Shown piece after piece: positions 6,707 through 12,964 of a stretch of 12,964 nt of DNA; position 1 is the stretch's first letter, and each line of letters opens with the position of its first letter. The position numbers were made by a program, and so were the translations under genes. Under the pieces are notes generated by a model that saw nothing but the letters and a program-made list of their open reading frames with translations, was not told the origin of the DNA and did not search any database. Source of the stretch: 40-80 sp964503665 (GTDB lineage Bacteria; Bacteroidota; Bacteroidia; Flavobacteriales_D; Crocinitomicaceae); contig CAZDAR010000062.1 in the NCBI GenBank assembly GCA_964503665.1, positions 1-12,964 of the forward strand. Direction: 5' to 3'.

Positions 6707-7510
6707 TTAATTACAACCGTTAGCATCTAGTGTAATGGAAATCCCTGAATTACTTTGAATTAATTCGCCTTCACCAAAAGCTGGATTTTGAAAAACTACT
6801 TTTGCGCTCAAAGAATCTTCTTTCGTTCTACAATTAGTAAAGTTCTCATAAACACTAATTCCAGGATAGTTTACTAAACGACTTTTCACTTGATTTATTG
6901 TTAAACAACTTAAATCAGGAATAGGTATTGATGTCACTACATCCGTCTGACCTTTACCAATAATTAGATAGATAGTTGATCCAACTGGAACCCTTGCTCC
7001 ATCTTTCATTTCTTTGTTTTTAAACTTCTGTTGTAAGACAGCGCCAGCAGCTTCCATTGAAGGTTGATAATTGACAACCACATTAATGCCCATATTTTTC
7101 AACACACTTGCAGCATACCTTTCAGAGCGGTCAACCAATAACGGCACCTCTATCAATTTCGTTTTCTTCGAAACGCGGAAACGAATTTTTCGCCCTTCTT
7201 TTACAAATACTTCTGATATCTTAGATGGAAGTGGGTCTTGATAGACAATCGTTCCTTCTGGTTTATCGGGGCTGTATATCGAGTCGACAACTTCATATTC
7301 AAATTGAAGTGCCTCTATAGATGGCACGACTTGTTTTATGTTTTTACCGATATAATCAGGAACTTCTATTTTCTCTCCGTGATTGGTTTTTCCATTCAAG
7401 TAATAAATCGTTGAAATGACCACAACAACATATACCATAATGAGCAATCCTAAGTTAATTAGAAACTGCTTGGAAAAAATAAACTGAACACAATTTTTGA
7501 AAAAATTCAT
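6707..7510 (-). CDS. PASTA-domain inner-membrane protein
   Basis: The protein has 267 residues from the ATG at 7510. A longer reading would need a TTG at 7543, which lies at the promoter box, so the ATG is chosen. A short cytoplasmic N-terminus (MNFFKNCVQFIFSKQ) leads into one membrane segment at about residues 18-38 (NLGLLIMVYVVVVISTIYYL). Three PASTA repeats follow in the periplasm, at about 46-113, 118-185 and 196-265. Visible repeat signatures are VPDYIGKNIKQV, GTIVYQDP, VPLLVDRSERYAASVLKNMG, VPVGSTIYLIIGKG, IPDLSCLTINQVKSRL and VVFQNPAFGEG. PASTA modules bind peptidoglycan or muropeptides in kinases and penicillin-binding proteins; here there is no kinase or transpeptidase domain. Stand-alone PASTA proteins of this layout are common in Bacteroidota. 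It is the first gene of the run that contains the T9SS protein, ribF and the LRR protein. Confidence 0.9.
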   Translation of the reverse strand: MNFFKNCVQFIFSKQFLINLGLLIMVYVVVVISTIYYLNGKTNHGEKIEVPDYIGKNIKQVVPSIEALQFEYEVVDSIYSPDKPEGTIVYQDPLPSKISEVFVKEGRKIRFRVSKKTKLIEVPLLVDRSERYAASVLKNMGINVVVNYQPSMEAAGAVLQQKFKNKEMKDGARVPVGSTIYLIIGKGQTDVVTSIPIPDLSCLTINQVKSRLVNYPGISVYENFTNCRTKEDSLSAKVVFQNPAFGEGELIQSNSGISITLDANGCN

Positions 7511-7531
7511 TAGACGAAATTTCAGAACACG

Positions 7532-7539
7532 CAAATATA
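7532..7539 (-). promoter_or_regulatory. Bacteroidota -7 promoter box for the PASTA–T9SS–ribF–LRR run
   Basis: On the minus strand, TATATTTG matches TAnnTTTG and ends 21 nt upstream of the ATG at 7510. I find no convincing -33 element. Its place supports the ATG at 7510 over the TTG at 7543, because a start there would lie upstream of the promoter itself. Confidence 0.5.
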
Positions 7540-7680
7540 ACAAAATAGCTATTCTTTTTTTTAAACCGTTTTAGAATAACATAATTTATTTTGTTGAAAT
7601 TGAACCTTTTTAAGTTGTAACAAAAGTTAAACCGTGACTCTAAAAAGAAGACGCATTGAAATTCTCCTCCATAATCTTTG

Positions 7681-7710
7681 AATTAAAAAAGGTCACCCAA
7701 TGGATGACCT
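7681..7710 (-). terminator. Intrinsic terminator of the acyl-CoA dehydrogenase gene
   Basis: On the minus strand the sequence AGGTCATCC ATT GGGTGACCT forms a hairpin: a 6-bp stem (AGGTCA/TGACCT), one mismatch, two G-C pairs and a 3-nt loop. It is followed immediately by TTTTTTAATT. The stem starts 29 nt after the dehydrogenase stop codon, so it should separate this gene from the PASTA operon downstream on the same strand. Confidence 0.85.
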
Positions 7711-7739
7711 AAATTATATTTTTATCTAGCAAATTGATA

Positions 7740-8945
7740 TTACATGTTTGATAGATCCGGTTCTGAACGTTTAAAAGCAGCGATACCAGTAATATCCATT
7801 CCTGTAATTAATAAGTGAATATCATGTGTACCTTCGTATGTTACAACAGACTCTAAGTTTGCCATATGACGCATAACAGAGAATTCACTTGTAATACCCA
7901 TTGCTCCTAATATTTGACGTGCTTCACGTGCAATCTTTAAAGCAATTTCTACGTTATTTCGTTTAATCATAGAGATATGTGCTGCTGTAGCTCTTCCCTC
8001 TTCTCTCAACTGTCCTACTCGAAGTGTAATAAATTGAGCTTTCGTGATTTCAGTAATCATTTCCGCTAATTTCTTTTGAGTTAATTGAAAAGAAGCAATA
8101 GGAACACCAAATTGCTTACGTTGCTTAGAATAACGTAATGCTTGATCGTAACAATCCATCGCTGCGCCTAGCGCTCCCCACGCAATACCATAACGTGCTG
8201 AATCCAAACACAACAATGGTGCGCCTAGTCCAGATTTGCCAGGTAAAATATTTGCTTTTGGGACTTTCACATTATCAAAAATCAACTCACCTGTAGCGGA
8301 GGCTCTAAGTGAATGCTTTCCGTGCATTTCAGGCGTAGAAAATCCTTCCATTCCTCTTTCTACAACTAATCCATGAATACGCCCTGTTTCATCTTTTGCC
8401 CATACCACTGCTATATCAGCAAAGGGTGCATTCGAAATCCACATTTTAGCACCGTTAAGAATAACGTGATCACCTGCATCTTTAAAGTTTGTAACCATAC
8501 TTCCTGGGTCAGAACCATGATCCGGTTCGGTTAGCCCAAAACATCCAATCATTTCGCCAGTAGCTAATTTGGGCAAATATTTCATGCGTTGTTCTTCATT
8601 TCCAAACTTATAAATTGGATACATCACTAAAGAACTTTGAACGGAAGCTGTTGAGCGTAATCCAGAATCACATCGCTCTAATTCTTGCATTAGTAATCCG
8701 TAAGTAATCTGGTCGAATCCAGGCCCTCCATATTGCTCTGGGATATATGGTCCAAAAGCACCAATTTCTCCCAATCCTTTTACTATTTGTTTTGGAAATT
8801 CAGCTCTTTCATAATAGTCCTCTATAATAGGAGAAACTTCTTTTTTGACCCATGCTCGTGCTGCATCGCGTACTAGCTTTTGTTCTTCAGTCAATAATTC
8901 ATCCATAAACAAATAGTCAGGATGTACATATAAATCTGTAGCCAT
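7740..8945 (-). CDS. gcdH: Glutaryl-CoA-dehydrogenase-type acyl-CoA dehydrogenase
   Basis: This is a FAD-dependent acyl-CoA dehydrogenase of 401 residues, the normal family length, with N-terminal helical, middle beta and C-terminal helical domains. Several motifs point to the glutaryl-CoA branch, which oxidises and decarboxylates glutaryl-CoA to crotonyl-CoA in lysine and tryptophan breakdown. They are LRSTASVQSSLVMYPIY (96-112, with R97 at the position expected to bind the substrate carboxylate), GCFGLTEPDHGSDPG in the FAD/acyl site, KMWISNAP, RYGIAWGALGAAMDCYD, RKQFGVPIASFQLTQKKLA, and YEGTHDIHLLITG with the predicted catalytic base E371. Assignment as GCDH rather than another short-chain dehydrogenase is from motif recall. 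The ATG at 8945 has a promoter box 17 nt upstream, and a strong terminator follows the stop. The gene is monocistronic and divergent from the DUF4271–hemD pair. Confidence 0.9.
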   Translation of the reverse strand: MATDLYVHPDYLFMDELLTEEQKLVRDAARAWVKKEVSPIIEDYYERAEFPKQIVKGLGEIGAFGPYIPEQYGGPGFDQITYGLLMQELERCDSGLRSTASVQSSLVMYPIYKFGNEEQRMKYLPKLATGEMIGCFGLTEPDHGSDPGSMVTNFKDAGDHVILNGAKMWISNAPFADIAVVWAKDETGRIHGLVVERGMEGFSTPEMHGKHSLRASATGELIFDNVKVPKANILPGKSGLGAPLLCLDSARYGIAWGALGAAMDCYDQALRYSKQRKQFGVPIASFQLTQKKLAEMITEITKAQFITLRVGQLREEGRATAAHISMIKRNNVEIALKIAREARQILGAMGITSEFSVMRHMANLESVVTYEGTHDIHLLITGMDITGIAAFKRSEPDLSNM

Positions 8946-8962
8946 ATTCTTATTCTTTTTGA

Positions 8963-8970
8963 CAAAAATA
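8963..8970 (-). promoter_or_regulatory. -7 promoter box for the acyl-CoA dehydrogenase gene
   Basis: On the minus strand, TATTTTTG fits TAnnTTTG and ends 17 nt before the ATG at 8945, implying a very short leader. The upstream region is A/T-rich with no distinct -33 TTG. The 147-nt region to the divergent DUF4271 start holds a second box facing the other way. Confidence 0.45.
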
Positions 8971-9062
8971 GCATTTATACATAATTAAAAATAAAAACGA
9001 CAGGAATAAAGCAAAAAGAGAAAACAATCAACCTGAGAATATCCAATGCAGTCATTAATCAT

Positions 9063-9070
9063 TATCTTTG
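9063..9070 (+). promoter_or_regulatory. -7 promoter box for the DUF4271–hemD operon
   Basis: TATCTTTG fits TAnnTTTG and ends 22 nt before the ATG at 9093. No clear -33 element is seen. It lies about 93 nt from the opposing dehydrogenase box, so the two promoters are back to back without overlap. Confidence 0.5.
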
Positions 9071-9092
9071 CTTAAATTTTTGACTATTGACT

Positions 9093-9773
9093 ATGTTTGA
9101 AGCGTCAACTGCAAACAACGAGATTTTATGGACCGCACGAACGCCCCAATTTGATACGTTCGTCTTAATTACGCTATTTGTTTCCTTATTGCTGTTAACT
9201 TTTTCTCGCTTACTACAAGAAAGTATGCTGAAAAGTATTTTAGTCAACACCTTTAAAGGCTACTCATTTAGAATTCCTATCAACATTGGCGCTGGATTTT
9301 TTCTAATACTAAATTATGTGATTGTCTGTCTCGGAATGACTTATCTCGTTATTCAGGATTATGATTTGCTACGTAATTCAAACTGGGGCATTCTGTTTGG
9401 AACAACGTTCATTTTAATATTACTTCCTTTTATAAATTCAGTCTTCGGAATTTTATTCTTAGGAAGGAAAGAGATTTTAATGGAAAGTGCCACTATAACT
9501 AAAAATTTGATTTTCTTAAAAAGTATTCTTTATAGTATACTACTGCTATTGTGGACCTTCAATGATAAGTGGGACTTTTATTTCAAGCAATTGACAATCT
9601 TATTTATCTTCCTCTTTTTTATTCTGAGAATAGGTTATTTACTACAAAAGAGTTTTAAACACTCCATACATTGGTATTATTTAATTTTGTACTTTTGCAG
9701 TCTCGAAATACTACCCTATGTTTTTATAGCGATAATATTAAGTAGGTTTCTGGGAATAGAAATAATTGTTTAA
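9093..9773 (+). CDS. DUF4271 family polytopic membrane protein
   Basis: The ATG at 9093 gives 226 residues; a TTG two codons upstream is not needed. The sequence is strongly hydrophobic, with about six membrane segments. Approximate cores are FVLITLFVSLLLLTF, GAGFFLILNYVIVCLGMTYL, LFGTTFILILLPFINSVFG, LKSILYSILLLLWTF, LTILFIFLFFILRIGYLL and YLILYFCSLEILPYVFIAII. The pattern, the length, the C-terminal 'YYLILYFCSLEILP' signature and the place directly upstream of hemD match the Bacteroidota-specific DUF4271 family. Its function is unknown; the constant link with hemD may reflect co-expression, a role near haem metabolism, or merely old synteny. It has a promoter box 22 nt upstream and an 18-nt gap to hemD, so the two are probably co-transcribed. 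No catalytic residues can be picked out. Confidence 0.85.
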   Translation: MFEASTANNEILWTARTPQFDTFVLITLFVSLLLLTFSRLLQESMLKSILVNTFKGYSFRIPINIGAGFFLILNYVIVCLGMTYLVIQDYDLLRNSNWGILFGTTFILILLPFINSVFGILFLGRKEILMESATITKNLIFLKSILYSILLLLWTFNDKWDFYFKQLTILFIFLFFILRIGYLLQKSFKHSIHWYYLILYFCSLEILPYVFIAIILSRFLGIEIIV

Positions 9774-9791
9774 CAATTAAAAAGAATAAAA

Positions 9792-10556
9792 TTGGCCATT
9801 AAAACGATATTAGTTTCTCAGCCTAGTCCAGAAGGAGAAAAATCACCTTACTTTGACCTTGCTGAAAAATACGGTTTAAAGATTGATTTTCGACCTTTTA
9901 TCCAAGTGCAAGGTGCAACTGCTCAAGAAGTACGTGCTCAGCGGATAAATTTCGCTGATTTCTCTGCTGTCATAATGACTTCAAAAGTAGCAGTCGATCA
10001 TTACTTTAGAATTGCGGAGGAAATGCGCTTTCAAGTGCCAGATTCAATGAAATATTTTTGTATCTCTGAAGCTGTGGCTCTTTATTTACAAAAATATGTA
10101 ACGTACAGAAAACGTAAAATATTTTTCGGCAATCAAAAAATTGAAGATTTAGCTGAGGTGATGAAAAAGCATAAGAATGAAACCTTTTTGTTACCTTGTA
10201 CAGATATTTTACGTGATAAAATTCCTGAAGTTTTAGAGAGTGCTAATTATAACTTTTCAAAAGCGGTTTTGTATCGGACAATGGCAGCTGACCTAAGTGA
10301 CTTAGAAGACGTTTATTACGACGTATTAGTGTTCTTTAGTCCAGGTGGCATCGAATCTTTATTCAAAAACTTTCCAAATTTTAAACAAAACAAGACGTTA
10401 ATTGCAACATTTGGTCCAACGACTTCTAATGCAGCTATAAAAAATAATCTACGAGTAGACATCTTAGCGCCACAACCAAATTTGCCGTCCATGACTGCCG
10501 CAATAGAGCATTTCATTAAAAACCTTGTTAAAAAGGATAAATCTAAACAGAAATAA
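9792..10556 (+). CDS. hemD: Uroporphyrinogen-III synthase
   Basis: HemD closes and inverts ring D of hydroxymethylbilane to make uroporphyrinogen III, the branch point to haem, sirohaem and cobalamin; it is cytoplasmic. The 254-residue protein shows the two-lobed Bacteroidota form: KTILVSQPSPEGEKSPYFDLAEKYGLKIDFRPFIQV at the start in pieces (ILVSQP, SPYFDLAEKY, DFRPFIQV), then FSAVIMTSKVAVDHYFRI and MKYFCISEAVALYLQKY in the first lobe. The second lobe has LLPCTDILRDKIPE, VFFSPGGIESLF and IATFGPTTSNAA, typical of the active-site cleft loops. The start is TTG at 9792. The frame is open back to the DUF4271 stop with no ATG, and known relatives start just before K-x-ILVSQP, so the TTG is well supported. 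The gene lies 18 nt after DUF4271 and convergent with the unknown-protein gene, 17 nt away. Confidence 0.92.
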   Translation: MAIKTILVSQPSPEGEKSPYFDLAEKYGLKIDFRPFIQVQGATAQEVRAQRINFADFSAVIMTSKVAVDHYFRIAEEMRFQVPDSMKYFCISEAVALYLQKYVTYRKRKIFFGNQKIEDLAEVMKKHKNETFLLPCTDILRDKIPEVLESANYNFSKAVLYRTMAADLSDLEDVYYDVLVFFSPGGIESLFKNFPNFKQNKTLIATFGPTTSNAAIKNNLRVDILAPQPNLPSMTAAIEHFIKNLVKKDKSKQK

Positions 10557-10573
10557 TAATCGTTTAAACGCTT

Positions 10574-10981
10574 TTAAAGATAGGCGTTCATCTCTTTTTT
10601 CTTACGCATACGCTCAAGTGATAGGCTTTGAGAAATGTCATCTGCAACCGTAAGCAATTCAATCGCCTTACTGAATCCTGCTTTTGCAGTGTTCTCATCA
10701 GTAGTCAGCTTAAGTTTTGCAATAGCCTCAACATACTCAGCAATTAGCTCTATGTGTTTTGCCGTTAGTTTCCGATCACTTAAATAAGTATGAATTTCAG
10801 CAACGCCATATAGGGAGATTTTCTCTAAATCAATGTCTAAATCATCTTTTAGCTCCTGATTCGCCTTAACAATCTCAAAATCGGGATCTTTCATCAGCTC
10901 TATTTCTAGAAATTTAGTAATAATCCTATTCAGATTCTTTCCTATTTCCTCTATCTGTTTTTGTGATGGATCGGTAATCAT
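10574..10981 (-). CDS. Conserved-looking hypothetical helical protein
   Basis: This protein has 135 residues starting at the ATG at 10981, 8 nt after the ACMSD-like gene stop (TAG 10990-10992). That makes co-transcription very likely. It has no signal peptide, membrane segment, cysteine or tryptophan. The composition is rich in K, E, L and I, and the sequence looks all-helical: IEEIGKNLNRIITKFLEIEL, then an acidic stretch LKDDLDIDLEKISLYG, then HIELIAEYVEAIAKLK, and a tail with KAIELLTVADDISQSL and a basic RMRKKKE end. I do not recognise the family. Helical repeats of this kind can be adaptor or subunit proteins, and the operon position suggests a partner of the decarboxylase-like enzyme, but that is inference from proximity alone. 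It ends close to the hemD end, with little room for a terminator. Confidence 0.75.
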   Translation of the reverse strand: MITDPSQKQIEEIGKNLNRIITKFLEIELMKDPDFEIVKANQELKDDLDIDLEKISLYGVAEIHTYLSDRKLTAKHIELIAEYVEAIAKLKLTTDENTAKAGFSKAIELLTVADDISQSLSLERMRKKKEMNAYL

Positions 10982-10989
10982 GCGCTATT

Positions 10990-12081
10990 CTATTTAACTC
11001 CTTTTAAAATTCGTTCTCTCAATTTTAATTTAGCTGTTTCATCTTCACCGTATAACCACGTAAGGACATTTTTCTCCCAAATATCATCGAATTGCTGTGT
11101 GGTAATAACACCTTGTTCAACCGCTAAATCCAATAATTTTCCAGGATAAGAAGATTGAGGTAAACTTTCCATTTCTCCTAATGGATAAGGGTCATCTAAA
11201 CCAGCCACCACTTGGTGAGAAGATTGGTTGTTGATCAACAATTTAAGCGAATTAACATCATGCAATAAAGTGTCAAAGAAAATGTTCTTATGACCTACGG
11301 ATTTTCGTGGATGTGTTTTACCTTCAAATAAATCAGGACGGCCGTCAAAACCTTGAATTCGTCTCCCTAAGTTAATTTGTGCTAGTTGTCCTCCATGCGC
11401 AAAGCAAACACGCATATTTTTGTATTTATCAGGATAACCATTAAGTGTTAAAAAGTGATACGCATCGGCGCATTGTGCTAACATCCATATAAGGTGAAAA
11501 CGCCAAGCTGTATTTTCTAATTTGATAAATTTCTCCCCATCATACGGATGAATTTCAACTGCAAGATTATACTTATTCGCTAATTCAAAAATAGGTTCAT
11601 TTTCTTCGTCAAAGATACATCTCCACGTGCCGACACTATCCATGTAGTGCGTAGGAAGACACAATAAATGCATATCTAATTCTTCCACACAACGCTCGAT
11701 TTCCCACAAAGCACTACGCATAAAAGCAGGGTGAACGACAAATCCACAACTGAACTTCGACGGATGATTGTGCTGAATTTTTGCATTAAAATCATTTTGA
11801 AAACGCAACGCTTGCTTCAACTCCTCCACACGAAGACCGTTACCGTAAAGTTGTGATAGATTAAGAATAACAGCATGATCCACCTTATTTCTGTCCATCC
11901 ATTCTAACTTTTCATTTAAGAAAAAGCTAGAATCGGTGACCGGCCGTTTCCAATTTTTTTGCAACATGAATTTACGCTCATCATCGACCCAAAATATTTC
12001 CTTATCCTTCATAAATTTCGGAATTTCCTCTGGGTAAGGTAATAAATGAGAATGTCCGTTTATGCGCAATTTCCTTTCCAT
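10990..12081 (-). CDS. ACMSD-like amidohydrolase-superfamily metal-dependent decarboxylase
   Basis: The amidohydrolase_2 family of this type includes 2-amino-3-carboxymuconate-6-semialdehyde decarboxylase (ACMSD), which diverts tryptophan-derived ACMS away from quinolinate. The 363 residues show a full candidate metal and substrate site. H10 and H12 (NGHSHLLP), H178 (VEIHPYD) and D296 (GLDDPYPLGE) line up with the zinc ligands H9, H11, H177 and D294 of Pseudomonas fluorescens ACMSD. H229 (CFAHGGQ) lines up with its catalytic H228. R46 (KRPV) and R240 (NLGRR) resemble its substrate-binding R51 and R239. The residue match is by eye. The numbers agree closely, although this protein is about 30 residues longer. 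Other decarboxylases and hydrolases share this fold, so the substrate is not certain. The ATG at 12081 follows a promoter box, and the unknown 135-residue gene lies 8 nt downstream. Confidence 0.88.
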   Translation of the reverse strand: MERKLRINGHSHLLPYPEEIPKFMKDKEIFWVDDERKFMLQKNWKRPVTDSSFFLNEKLEWMDRNKVDHAVILNLSQLYGNGLRVEELKQALRFQNDFNAKIQHNHPSKFSCGFVVHPAFMRSALWEIERCVEELDMHLLCLPTHYMDSVGTWRCIFDEENEPIFELANKYNLAVEIHPYDGEKFIKLENTAWRFHLIWMLAQCADAYHFLTLNGYPDKYKNMRVCFAHGGQLAQINLGRRIQGFDGRPDLFEGKTHPRKSVGHKNIFFDTLLHDVNSLKLLINNQSSHQVVAGLDDPYPLGEMESLPQSSYPGKLLDLAVEQGVITTQQFDDIWEKNVLTWLYGEDETAKLKLRERILKGVK

Positions 12082-12106
12082 AAATATTGGTCTAATGATT
12101 GTTTTT

Positions 12107-12114
12107 CAAAGGTA
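12107..12114 (-). promoter_or_regulatory. -7 promoter box for the ACMSD-like gene and its partner
   Basis: On the minus strand, TACCTTTG fits TAnnTTTG and ends 25 nt before the ATG at 12081. It lies in the 85-nt gap behind the alpha/beta hydrolase, so the ACMSD-like gene can be transcribed separately even though both lie on the same strand. No clear -33 element is visible. Confidence 0.5.
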
Positions 12115-12166
12115 AGAAAGTCTTTTGATATTTAATGATGAAGACTATAAATGATAATGTCACACT

Positions 12167-12931
12167 TTATTCTCCTATTTCATTATTAAAGAATTCCACT
12201 ATTAAATTTTTAACATCTGCTGACGCTTCTTTATGCGTCATGTGGCCAACACCTTTGAGAATGGACAAATCAAAGGGTTTCTTATGTGTTTTCTCCAACA
12301 TCGTTTTCATCGGAATAGAAGTGTCAAATTCCCCCTGAATGATTTTTAAATTTTTACCTAAACAATCTGCCACTCCTTCTGAATTGGTTCGATTCATCAT
12401 TGCTTTCGTTGCAGCTAGGATAGCCTCCAAAGACATATTCTTAGCCAATTCGATGCTTTCATTAATAAAAAGTGTATGTAAATTTGGTTTTACAAACATT
12501 CCAGGAATGGCTTCTAATAAATATCGTCTTTTATTCTTCTCGAGTATTTGCAGAACTCGTTTTCTTTCCTTTTGTTTCAGCGGTGAATCTTGCCAAAAAC
12601 AAGAATTTAGCAACACGACCTTTTCAATATCCGAATCATGTTTAGCCATTTCTAAAGCAACGTAACCACCCATCGAGTGTCCTACTATGCCATATTCTGT
12701 TATTCCTTCTGCTTCTAAAACCTTAAAAACTTCTAATGCGTAAAGTCGTAAATCAGGTTCAATTCCTTCCAATGGAGATTTTCCATGACCAGGTAAATCA
12801 ATTAATATAGAACGAAAAGGCATCTCTTTTAATTCCAACGGTTGCCACATGGCTGTTGACTCTAGAAAACCATGCAAGAAGACAATAGGATAACCCTTTC
12901 CATAAATTTCGTAATGTAATACCAAACACAT
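12167..12931 (-). CDS. Alpha/beta-fold hydrolase
   Basis: The 254 residues form a typical single-domain alpha/beta hydrolase of the esterase/MhpC-like class. An oxyanion-hole motif FLHGFLES is at about 18-25, and IDLPGHGKS is at 44-52. The nucleophile elbow is GHSMGG with S86, the acid is probably D203 in IQGEFDTSIP, and the base is H230 in GVGHMTHKE. The helical cap lies at about 115-190. No signal peptide is seen, so it acts in the cytoplasm. The substrate cannot be named; relatives include C-C bond hydrolases, esterases and thioesterases. The ATG at 12931 gives MCLVLHYEIYGKG, the usual start for this family, but only 33 nt of upstream sequence is visible, with no promoter box. The 85-nt gap to the ACMSD-like gene leaves joint transcription possible. 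Confidence 0.88.
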   Translation of the reverse strand: MCLVLHYEIYGKGYPIVFLHGFLESTAMWQPLELKEMPFRSILIDLPGHGKSPLEGIEPDLRLYALEVFKVLEAEGITEYGIVGHSMGGYVALEMAKHDSDIEKVVLLNSCFWQDSPLKQKERKRVLQILEKNKRRYLLEAIPGMFVKPNLHTLFINESIELAKNMSLEAILAATKAMMNRTNSEGVADCLGKNLKIIQGEFDTSIPMKTMLEKTHKKPFDLSILKGVGHMTHKEASADVKNLIVEFFNNEIGE

Positions 12932-12964
12932 TTATTAAATGGTTTTATTGTTTATTTGTATTAT

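Noticed and set aside
7511..7543. Longer PASTA protein starting at TTG 7543
   Set aside because: The extension starts upstream of the probable -7 box, and the ATG at 7510 gives the usual short cytoplasmic lead to the membrane segment.
10557..10573. CGTTTAAACG palindrome between convergent hemD and the unknown gene as a shared terminator
   Set aside because: A 10-bp dyad with no loop cannot make a stable hairpin, and there is no adjacent T tract on either strand.
12339..12665. 108-residue plus-strand ORF opposite the alpha/beta hydrolase
   Set aside because: Lies antisense over the cap and catalytic region of a gene with an intact catalytic triad; no independent support.

Overview
The window looks like a chromosomal segment of a Bacteroidota bacterium, probably a flavobacterium-like member (possibly the Crocinitomicaceae/Fluviicola neighbourhood, which is a guess). 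The evidence is the AT-rich sequence, a secreted protein ending in a type IX secretion (Por) sorting domain, signal peptides ending in A-Q, a DUF4271–HemD gene pair, start codons without clear Shine-Dalgarno sites, and several TAnnTTTG promoter boxes just upstream of genes. I see no tRNA, rRNA, CRISPR array, insertion sequence or phage module.

Positions 1-1164 (+): the Q-rich coiled-coil end of a gene cut by the window edge, then a secreted-protein gene broken by three single-base frame changes. Positions 1266-2468 (+): a free-standing DegT/StrS-type sugar aminotransferase with its own promoter. Positions 2542-7510 (-): a small secreted protein at the end, preceded by a tight four-gene run read in the order PASTA membrane protein, large T9SS-sorted protein, RibF (FAD synthetase/riboflavin kinase) and a secreted leucine-rich-repeat protein. 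The LRR signal peptide is encoded inside the 3' end of ribF. A 24-bp perfect palindrome closes this run.

Positions 7681-8945 (-): a glutaryl-CoA-dehydrogenase-type acyl-CoA dehydrogenase, followed by a clear intrinsic terminator. Positions 9093-10556 (+): a DUF4271 membrane protein and uroporphyrinogen-III synthase (hemD, TTG start), divergent from the dehydrogenase. Positions 10574-12931 (-): an alpha/beta hydrolase, then an ACMSD-like metal-dependent decarboxylase/amidohydrolase with a small protein of unknown function directly behind it.

Most of the content is ordinary housekeeping and envelope biology. ACMSD and glutaryl-CoA dehydrogenase both belong to the kynurenine/2-oxoadipate route of tryptophan breakdown, so the right half may be loosely linked metabolically. 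The observations most worth a second look are the three-times-frameshifted secreted protein, the ribF/LRR overlap, the palindrome behind the LRR gene, and the unknown 135-residue protein paired with the ACMSD-like enzyme. I do not see convincing evidence of a wholly new system.
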